NCBI RefSeq assembly: GCF_000524195.1
Contig: NW_020170400.1
Span: 461,788-479,182, forward strand
Length of the DNA stretch: 17,395 nucleotides
Origin: Echinococcus granulosus
Taxonomy: Eukaryota; Platyhelminthes; Cestoda; Cyclophyllidea; Taeniidae
Direction: 5' to 3'
Shown here: in pieces, positions 10,078 to 17,395 of the stretch
Layout of the letters: every line of letters begins with the position of its first letter
Position numbering within the stretch: the first letter of the stretch is position 1
Program-made: the position numbers and the translations under genes
Notes under the pieces: generated by a model
Databases searched by the model: none
What the model was told of the DNA's origin: nothing
The model's input: the letters and a program-made list of their open reading frames with translations, nothing else

Positions 10078-10900
10078 TTTCGTTAACAAGGGGGAAGTAT
10101 TGTGATCACATCATCCAACTTTTCAAATTTCCGTGCTCATAACTAACAAATTTATCTTCTTGCACTCTTAAAAGTAAAAGGTTATTAGACACGCATTAGT
10201 AGGACAGTGTAAGGCGACTTAACTAGATGAGTTGATGTGCTTCCGGGAAGATTATCTCCGCAATCAGCAACTAATGACCAACTAATCTAGTCAATATAAT
10301 AGAAAAGGAGTCTTCTCAAATGTCAGTCGATTTCTGTTATTCACAATCCCTTATTTTGCCGGCCGAGCGACTAAGAAACCAAATGACTGACTAAAAGAAC
10401 AACAAACTACCAAATAAACAATTATAGATGGTGCGGATTAGGTCAGATTTCTCCACCAGTGTCCGTCTGAATCAATCTGTCAACTGGCATATCAAGGATA
10501 CTCCTTCCGTTTCAATAGTGGGTTAGCCAACGTTACGCCTAACATAACACCCATCATGCGTGGATATAGGAAAATTCAAAGGAGGAAATGCGACTCCCTC
10601 AATAACCACGAAATAGGCATACAATTTCCTTCATTTATTGCTCGCAATGGAAACACCCTTCCTCTTCTTTTTTGTGTTCTATGAGCACTTCCTGTCAAGC
10701 TCTGGATAACGCATAAGACTGCATCTCTACATCACACAGGCGCCATCTTCTTATACACGTTTCATCAACTAAAAGGCTTTCCGAGCGAGTCAAACCACCT
10801 AGTCAGTTTTTGTGTTCATTTTCTATTCTTAGAAAAAATTTCCCTCCCAATTGGCACTACTATACATAATTTCAGAGGTAGCATGGCGGCATCTACTACC
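10078..10900 (+). repeat. Dispersed repeat R1, copy b
   Basis: This is the second copy of the R1 repeat, about 7.06 kb to the right of R1a and in the same orientation, with all anchors in the same order. It is slightly longer (about 823 against 778 bases), so insertions and deletions have accumulated. No open frame is shared with R1a, which argues against recent coding capacity. A splice-acceptor-like tract (cattttctattcttag, ending at 10832) lies inside it, followed by a 45-codon open stretch. R1a has no equivalent, so I treat that as chance. The right edge is near GCATGGCGGC at 10881, matching AGTGGCGGGA in R1a. Confidence 0.65.
10364..10412 (+). repeat. Degenerate GACTAA-type short array inside R1b
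   Basis: Repeated units of the type gactaa, gactgacta, aacaaacta and accaaataa follow the shared CCGGCCGA anchor, in the same place as the array in R1a. The units are decayed and no period longer than about eight bases is regular. Confidence 0.4.
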
Positions 10901-13179
10901 CACGTTGTTTTTCAAGCCATTTTTCTACAAGATACAGGCTCTGAACCACTTTATTCTTTGGTTGACTTGAAGCGGACGAGCTGAATTTTTGTCATTTAAG
11001 TGCAGACTGCGTAAGAGGAGGACTCACTATACATCTTTCCGATCCTGATGAGCAGTCAGTTTTCTAAGCAAAAGTATCTTTTGTATGTATTTTCTGACCC
11101 GGAAACTCCTACAGCATGTTGTAATTTACCCATAGCTGAACAATCTTAACTGACAAAAGGCAGACAACAATCATTAAACCAGTGATGATTATCACCTAGA
11201 ATGCGTTTTAAAGATGCATTGAGACTGCTGAGATTTTGCTGAAACTTTAGACAAATAAATTATCATGAATACTAGTCTTTAGCTCTGTCTTAATGTTTTT
11301 ACGCAACTATCACAGAGCAACGAAATAACTTTGCAGTCGAAGCTTCATAAAGAAGAATTGTTTATTGTACAATACTATTTAATCTACAAAAAAGGGGGCA
11401 AATCGAAGACGGTCTTGAATAGGAGGAAAACCACTTGCTCGGGGTGTTGTTGCACCATATTGGCTCAACAGTGACATTGGAAGAACAAATTATAAATATG
11501 TAAAAATAGAGGATTCAGTAGCATGCTTGGCCCCAGAAGAATACCATTACCGCTTGGGAAGGGAAGTCGAACTGCGCAATACTCAGTAAAGGTGAGGAAA
11601 AGTAGCGTTAACTCACGACATGGTCAAAAGTGCACAAACTTTAATAACCTTTGCAAATCCTGGTCAGTGAAACATGGCAACAGAGCTTTTTAAAATAAAA
11701 TTTAGGACAAAAATCCAAATCTGAATAGCTTTCATTAATGTGCAGATGACGTTTACAAAAAATCGTGCGGATCTAACACCATAAGTTTATACAGAAGGCA
11801 AACTAAGTTTCATTAAGAAGAAAAATGTGAAAAGCATGCAGTTTGAAAATGGTTAGTAACCCGGTTTTCTATTAAGCATTCTGGAAAATACTCAGAAATA
11901 TTTTCTTTAATTAGGCTAATTGTTTATTTACTTGAGGCTTATTTGGTGAGCAAATGACTTAAAGTGACCTTTTGAAGGTTCTAATCTCCATTAGCTACTG
12001 ACCAAGAAAATCAAATAATTGCCTCTTAAAACAATTCAGTGAAACCAAATTTACTCCGGCGTTGATCAATAACTATAGCCTATAGGAACACGTTAAACGG
12101 GACCCCTAGAGGTCATATGCTTAAAGATCTTTTAACTTCTGATCGTCTACGTAAGGTGGCACTTTATCCACTCACATTTCACGATAAGTCATATCGAGGC
12201 TTGAGGCCAAATTCCATGTACCCGCGTTAATGCGCTACCATAACACTAAGTTTCTGACCCTTATAACACAACTCTTGCCAAAAAATGATCTCTTTGAGAA
12301 GTAGAAATTAGTGAGTTAAATGTCCTGCCTACGATTCCATCTGTTTTTGATACTGTGTTTAGATATTTTAAGTGTTTTCTTCCCAAGATAACACATTAAA
12401 ACTGGAAATGCTTGTAACGGCTCTTACTAATAGGCGATGTGAGGCGCATTTGTCCTCCGTTCTTTTGACCTCGCTCAACTCGATTACTGGTCAAACTTAA
12501 TAAATGTCATTGAAATTTGTTTGCCTTCTGAAATGCGTCTACACTGCTTCAAGCACTACTGAATTTTTCAAATATATTCAAGCACTGTCCATCACTCAGG
12601 AAGAGCTGTATTATACAGCGATTTATAAATGGTTCCTCAAAATTTATCTTCTGGTAAATTTACTAAGTATAATTTAATGTAAGAGATTGAATTCATTCAA
12701 AATATTACTGCACATGCAATTGACAAGGTATCCTTTGCTGACGCGACATATTCGAAGATCACTTACCAAAACCTGTCTGCAGATATAACCTTCCTCTTAC
12801 CCTTCTGCCTATTTCATACATTTGCTAAATTAGTGCACGTGATCTTGACATAATGGAGAAAAAACTGAGCCTTTCTGCAATTTATAGTATCAAGTGACAA
12901 CTTGGATCCTCTTTGGGCTATTTTAATCACTAAACTTCATTGCAAGGTAGGCTTAAAAACTTACGAAGGTAGCAATAACAAGTAGTTCTGCGGATTGACT
13001 TTTAGGGAACATTTTTTTACCAGGAAGGCATTGCCAAGTTGTTTCCCTCAATAGGGGCACCTGGGTCAAGATGCTCGTATTTGGGTGCATAAATGACCCA
13101 ATTTTCTTCAATAAAATAACTGTTCCGGAAGCTTAACTTATTCCACCTTAAAAAAGAGCCTCTTCTAATGCATGAAATC
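10901..13179. other. Non-coding AT-rich DNA, about 2.3 kb
   Basis: No gene or named repeat seen. No open frame stands out on either strand. A small near-palindrome (GCTGTATTATACAGC, seven-base arms around one central base) sits at 12605-12619. Pyrimidine tracts and AATAAA-like words occur, but none combine into an exon or transcript end that I would defend. Confidence 0.6.
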
Positions 13180-13320
13180 TAGGACCTATTCACCCTACCC
13201 TTATATTCTAGACAATAGGCAAGAGAGCAGGTGAAGCTGTTCATGGAACAGCATGAAATGATGGAATTTCCCATGTTTGACAGTGTAAACTTTGCCCTTT
13301 TTACATGGGAGAGTTTGGTC
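13180..13320 (+). repeat. Diverged direct repeat R2, copy a
   Basis: GAGCAGGTGAAGCTGTTCAT (from 13226) matches AAGCAGGTGAGGTTGTCAT (from 13675) with a few changes and one deletion. The similarity continues through ATGAAATG, a CTT...CCTTTTT stretch and GAGAGTTTGGTCAC against GAAAGTCTACACC. Both copies have an in-frame stop (TAG or TAA) just before the shared core and stay open for about 33-36 codons after it, with weakly similar products. They might derive from a decayed coding element, but the family is unknown. A perfect 7-bp hairpin with a 3-base loop lies at 13236-13252 and is not conserved in the other copy. The name R2 is mine and the limits are approximate. Confidence 0.45.
13236..13252. 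repeat. Short inverted repeat, 7-bp arms, 3-base loop
   Basis: GCTGTTC at 13236-13242 pairs perfectly with GAACAGC at 13246-13252 around the loop ATG. It lies inside R2a but is absent from R2b, so it probably arose by mutation rather than being a conserved structure. Confidence 0.45.
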
Positions 13321-13639
13321 ACATTAAAGTAACGGAAAGATGTGAAGGAAGAAACCTGATAAATGAACGAAGTAAACTTCCGCCATCGTCAATAATAGAC
13401 GTGGTGATCCATGGTCAGTGCTGACTTACTCTTTACTAGACCATCGACTTATGTTTTGCTGAGAAGTTTCGCAAGAAAGGCACCTCTATAGCCACACTAA
13501 ACACAACCACTCAGTGAACACAGGAACACCCTATCACTCGTGAGATCCACAAGATGAAGGTAAAACTTGTTAAAGGAGCTCTTTAGCAGGAATGACCAAG
13601 AGCTTGTATATTCCATCATTACATATGACATTGTCTAAG
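13321..13639. other. Spacer between the two R2 copies
   Basis: About 320 bases without a gene. It is slightly richer in C and A than the surroundings (for example ccactcagtgaacacagg near 13508), but I see no copy of it elsewhere in the window. Confidence 0.5.
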
Positions 13640-13765
13640 TGTATCATTACATCACATCCACATCATGGTAAAGGAAGCAGGTGAGGTTGTCATTAATGAA
13701 ATGGCTGAACCCTTCAAACAATACGCTTGATTTCCTTTTTCAAGTCAGAAAGTCTACACCGAAAA
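13640..13765 (+). repeat. Diverged direct repeat R2, copy b
   Basis: This is the partner of R2a, about 450 bases downstream in the same orientation. The best-conserved part is AAGCAGGTGAGGTTGTCAT from 13675, followed by ATGAAATGGCTGAA and a TTTCCTTTTTCAAG stretch. It is a few bases shorter than R2a in the middle. Whether this is a tandem duplication or two insertions of one dispersed repeat cannot be told from the window. Confidence 0.45.
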
Positions 13766-15084
13766 TAGGCTTCTAGGTCAGCAACAAAATGTGACCATTT
13801 ATGGGTAATCCTAATAACACATTCGCAAAAGCATGCCTCCGTTAAAACAGAAACTTGAGATAATTTTTTAACACAATTTTTTCATTATATAACCCACCCA
13901 AGAAGAATAACAGCCTTTTGTCAGTTGGCAATAATATTATAAAAATTCTATGGTGGTAAATTTGCACGTATCGCCAAATCAGCCAAGTCTCTATGAATTA
14001 TCCATTTAATAATAGGAGTTAATACTAGTTACGCAACCATTGCTAGACATTACTGCCAGCAGCTGACAATTTTGGCACGTAATTTCGCCTTATAGACCGT
14101 AGACAGTATGAACAGACAATTCTAAGTGGGTTATTTAACACCTTGTTAGGCGAAAAAGCTATTGTCGTCGTTTTTATTACTGCCACTTAAATGTGACGGG
14201 AAAAGATGAACAGTTCCTAAACCTAGGTGAAGGCGTTTTGCAGAGCAAACAAATTTGAATGACACCTGCTATGTGTACCTGGCACTTGAGTGGGGTGAGC
14301 GCAAGACATTGAGACAAGTGTGTGGAATACCATGTATGGATGCAGTAGCTACTCCCAGTTCCTTCAGTTCCGCCAAGTTATCGTAATGCAATTGGCTTTG
14401 TTGCGTGCCAGCACTTCTTGGATAGGTCAAACATGTAGTGATCATTTGACTTACTGATTTCTACATAAAATCGGCATGCTGGAGATACTATTTGTGCTAT
14501 ACAGATATCACATTTGCCGCTACGAACCGTGAAATTGGGCATTTGTGTCACATTTATGATAGAATGAAAGGCAGCTTTCAACTCTTGATCGGATAAATTG
14601 AAGTGATGTGGGTGATGAAGATATCACATTCGGAAGCATGAAGAGAATTGAAGAGGTCGACAGTCCAGTGGACATGGACAATGAAGGCTTTCGTCATTAA
14701 GTCTGTGCACACAAAAAATTTCAAGCAACAACATCTGCTTGAGCAGATTCGGCGCTACTAATGCGGTACAAGTGGCGGCGTTTTAAGCTGTCTTCAATGA
14801 CAAATTTTATCTAACAAGGCCTTTGAGAAGGTGCGAAATGTCGTTCAAGTTTGCAATGGACAATAAAATAGTTAACGTTAGGCCTAGTTTTAAAAATGAA
14901 TGTAATGGTCTGCAAAAATATCAAAAAAATGAGCATGCTTGAGACAATTTATGCACAAGGGTGTTCATTCTGCTTTGTATTTCTGCAAACTAATATAGGC
15001 CTCCATTTTATTCCCACTGCTAATGTGTGATATGCGAAATTGTGCTTTTGGCATCTACGAAATCATCCAAAATGATCCAGTTTG
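13766..15084. other. Non-coding DNA, short open stretches only
   Basis: No gene recognised. A minus-strand frame at 14378-14581 (67 codons) and a plus-strand frame of 52 codons overlapping it are both chance-sized. A short plus-strand frame at 14602-14700 (32 codons, then TAA) has an unusually acidic, protein-like composition, including IEEVDSPVDMDNEGF. It could be a relic of a coding exon or element, but it is far too short to judge. The rest is AT-rich with no pattern. Confidence 0.5.
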
Positions 15085-15320
15085 AATACTTATTTTGTAC
15101 TTTGCATCAACTAACTCAGTCTAAAATTATTTCGCTAGTGTCTGCGTAAGTGACTAAATCTTGAAGCCGGACATATTTTGACCTCTCAGTCTCGTCAATT
15201 AATGAAGTATTCAGCACCACTTTTGCAATTTATTAGTCCCACACCTTAGCAACCATTATTCTCTAATGTCATCCATGTATGCTTGCAGATCTTTCTGGAA
15301 GCTCCGATTGTTATCCAGGT
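15085..15320 (+). repeat. Possible third, partial copy of repeat R1
   Basis: Several R1a words recur here in the same order: AAGTGACT (15148; 3147 in R1a), TTAGCAAC (15246; 3199 in R1a), CTAATGTCAT against CTAACATAGTCAT, and CTCCGATTGTTA against CTCGATTGCTA (near 15303 and 3253). AATTTATTAGTCC before TTAGCAAC also echoes AATTAAGTCC in R1a. Spacing differs by about 45 bases in one interval, and similarity fades after 15320. This could be a truncated, older copy or a run of short coincidences. Confidence 0.28.
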
Positions 15321-17395
15321 AAAGTTCACTTCCAAAATAAAAGCTAAAATTCTCACTGCTGCCTACCATCGTCTCACTCCATCGCTGCATCACTTATGGA
15401 TTCACTTAGTCCCAGTGCAGCACTGGCATCAAACTAAATTATTTCATTTCGTAGAGACGATCCACACCAATGTTGTATTAGAACTGAAGCGGGTGACTTC
15501 CTTCCACACTAGATATGATTCACTTGTAGATGCAAATGAAGAAATCACTGCATCATTTTCAAGTTTTTACACGTCATCGTTCTCGAAAAGACAGTTTTGC
15601 ACAGACGGTACTGCATATAATCCAGATGGAATGATTCTCGATTACTAAAATAACTCAAGTCCTCTTTTGCAAAGAGCAGGGGAAAAGTTGGGTTCCGAGG
15701 TACTCAAATCCCATTTTCTGTGGTAAAATCCAAGAAAAAGCCACCCACAAAAGTTTCATAACTAGGCTAACTGACTATCCTCTTCAAAATGTAGCTGTCA
15801 CATCATTACGTGCACTGAAGTGAACAAGAAATTTATTCAATTGACAGTGCTGCCTATCTTTATCAGTTGAAAAGAAGATGCAATAGGTAACAGTTGCCAG
15901 TTGCTAATAGAAGGCGGTAAAATGCAGCAACTATAAGGCAGCTTCGTAATAAAAATACATTTACAGATTGTTATCATTATAAGTAGCATCTACTCAATTT
16001 TGAAACATGTTCGTAAGCGAAATAAAATGGCTAAATGAAGATCAACAACCCAAAGATTGAGTTTGCAAACTGTTTTGGTAAATTTTCTGAAAAAAAACAT
16101 CGTGATTGGGCGTGTATTCTTTGAAAATAGTTAGGAAAATTCTTTAGCGCCTTAAGTATTTTAATATCGGGACTTTGAGCACAAAACCCACTGGTAATCA
16201 TAGAACACAAGTGATTTCGCATATTTTGGCATATTTGAAGAAAAAGAGGTTGTAAAACAGTTTATTCTTAAATCCGGAATTTTGTGTCAGGATCTTATTT
16301 CCATATACTTGGCGGACTAGCTTGTAGCCCTCGTGTTTATAAAAGGGGATTTGAGCCTATGATGCGGAGCAAAAACACAATCTGTGGAACCTGAAGTACC
16401 TGCGTGGCTAAGCAGATGATCGGATCTGCCTATTTTGCCTTTTTTTGGAGAGATGCCACCCATACTCCCTCTGACCTTTATTTTACAATGGTGATCACTA
16501 CGTAGTCATGCTTTAAAAGCATCCTGTTGACCAGTGAAGCCTGTCATTGTATTCTTCATATGTGAGAAGGCATTGAATTCCAACATCATCCATACATCTC
16601 GTCAATTTTAACACATTCACAGCTTTTTCTTATTTAATAACCGTGCCATCCGGGAGGGACAGAAACATCCCGTATGCTAATTACTTGTCATACTGAATTT
16701 CATCTGGAATCATTTTCAGTAGACTAATATTCTTTCTCTGCTGTCGCTATCTCATCAAATCTCTTTTGCGCTTTTATCCGTCTGGGTTGTATTAAGCTAA
16801 GAGTGAAGTTGAGAGGGTATGTCATACTTAATCACTTAACACTGTGTCACTGACAGCATCCTAATAAAACTTTCGAAGCAAATGAAACCAGGTGTTGGTC
16901 CATTTGTTAATAGTATTTGGGAAAAACTCTGACAGGTAAAACCCCTGGCAGAGTTCTTGTTCAGTTCTTCTCTTAGGACCGCATATAATTTTGACAATTT
17001 TTAACGCCGGATAAAAGGGCTGGTTGACAAGTGTCGTTCGTGCCATAGCTACACGCAGATAAAGGCACAAGTTTTAAGTACAAACCAGGTATTTTCTCTG
17101 GGCCTATAATTAACGCATACTAAGCAGCATAAAGTTGGAGTACTTAAAAATGGTCGCAAAGAGTCGCTGCGTCTTCGCAAAATATAAAAGCTAACGTTTG
17201 ACAACTTATTCATTTGTGCGACTAAGAATGTACCTTTAGCGATTTCAAGGTGGTATTTTCCACCTTATAATATTAAAGGGCAGTCACATCGGAAGGAGGC
17301 CTGCACCATCTAAAAATTACAATTCACTTACTTCGCATGACTTCAATGTCTGGAGCACGCCCCTGCCTAGGTATTTTAGAGTCCTCTTCTTTCTT
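15321..17395. other. Non-coding DNA, chance-level frames
   Basis: No gene recognised. The plus-strand frame ending at 15648 is open from about 15250 (some 130 codons). It has no ATG until six codons before its stop, so it could only be an exon; it is treated in the findings. Minus-strand frames at 16031-16222 and 16861-17070 are 63 and 69 codons, which is chance-sized. On the minus strand near 16560-16625 a short stretch reads RCMDDVGIQCLL, which superficially recalls a reverse-transcriptase DD box, but the flanking frame has stops and no other RT motif. No repeat copies were found in the last 1.7 kb. Confidence 0.5.

Noticed and set aside
14378..14581. 67-codon minus-strand frame with a CDIC motif
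   Set aside because: A single Cys pair without a second pair or His ligands is not a zinc finger, and the length is at chance level.
15283..15648. 121-codon plus-strand frame as a complete gene
   Set aside because: It starts at TTG and has no ATG until six codons before the stop, so it cannot be a complete protein. Only the micro-exon idea is kept.
16395..16445. GTGGCTAAGCAG followed by a run of seven T, a possible Pol III unit
   Set aside because: No B box between the A-box-like word and the T run, and no foldable tRNA.
16560..16680. Minus-strand CMDDVG motif resembling a reverse-transcriptase DD box
   Set aside because: The frame is broken on both sides and no other RT motif is visible; four matching residues are not evidence.

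Overview
This window reads as non-coding animal DNA: intergenic sequence, or the inside of a very large intron. It is AT-rich (roughly 40 % GC by eye) and has no long open frame, operon, ribosome-binding pattern, rRNA, convincing tRNA, CRISPR array or insertion sequence. CpG pairs occur freely, which argues against a CpG-depleted vertebrate genome and fits an invertebrate. A parasitic flatworm is my best guess, because of the large repeat-filled introns and possible micro-exons, but this is a guess. No gene is recognised with confidence. About 2,200 stop-to-stop frames are expected in both strands at this base composition, so frames of 60 to 130 codons are at chance level. Only the minus-strand frame at 4389-4871 (about 161 codons) is somewhat longer than chance.

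Layout. 1-2600 is featureless AT-rich DNA apart from a short GC-richer open stretch near the left edge and two small hairpins. 2616-2947 is a strongly decayed GGAT/GATG tandem array. Just after it, 3013-3790 is one copy of a roughly 0.8-kb dispersed repeat (called R1 here). A second copy in the same orientation lies at 10078-10900, and there is a weaker possible third at about 15085-15320. 4389-4871 (minus) holds the longest open frame, with a possible 36-nt micro-exon inside it. 5337-5410 weakly resembles a tRNA-derived SINE head. 8532-8741 (plus) holds the most attractive small-gene candidate: a signal-peptide-like first exon, an 88-nt pyrimidine-rich putative intron and a tiny terminal exon. 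13180-13320 and 13640-13765 are a second pair of diverged direct repeats (R2). The rest shows nothing I can name.

No pathway or gene cooperation can be inferred. The best-supported structures are the ancient R1 and R2 repeats, found by reading the window against itself. The candidate exons are inferences from splice-site-like motifs, which are also common by chance in 17 kb read on both strands.
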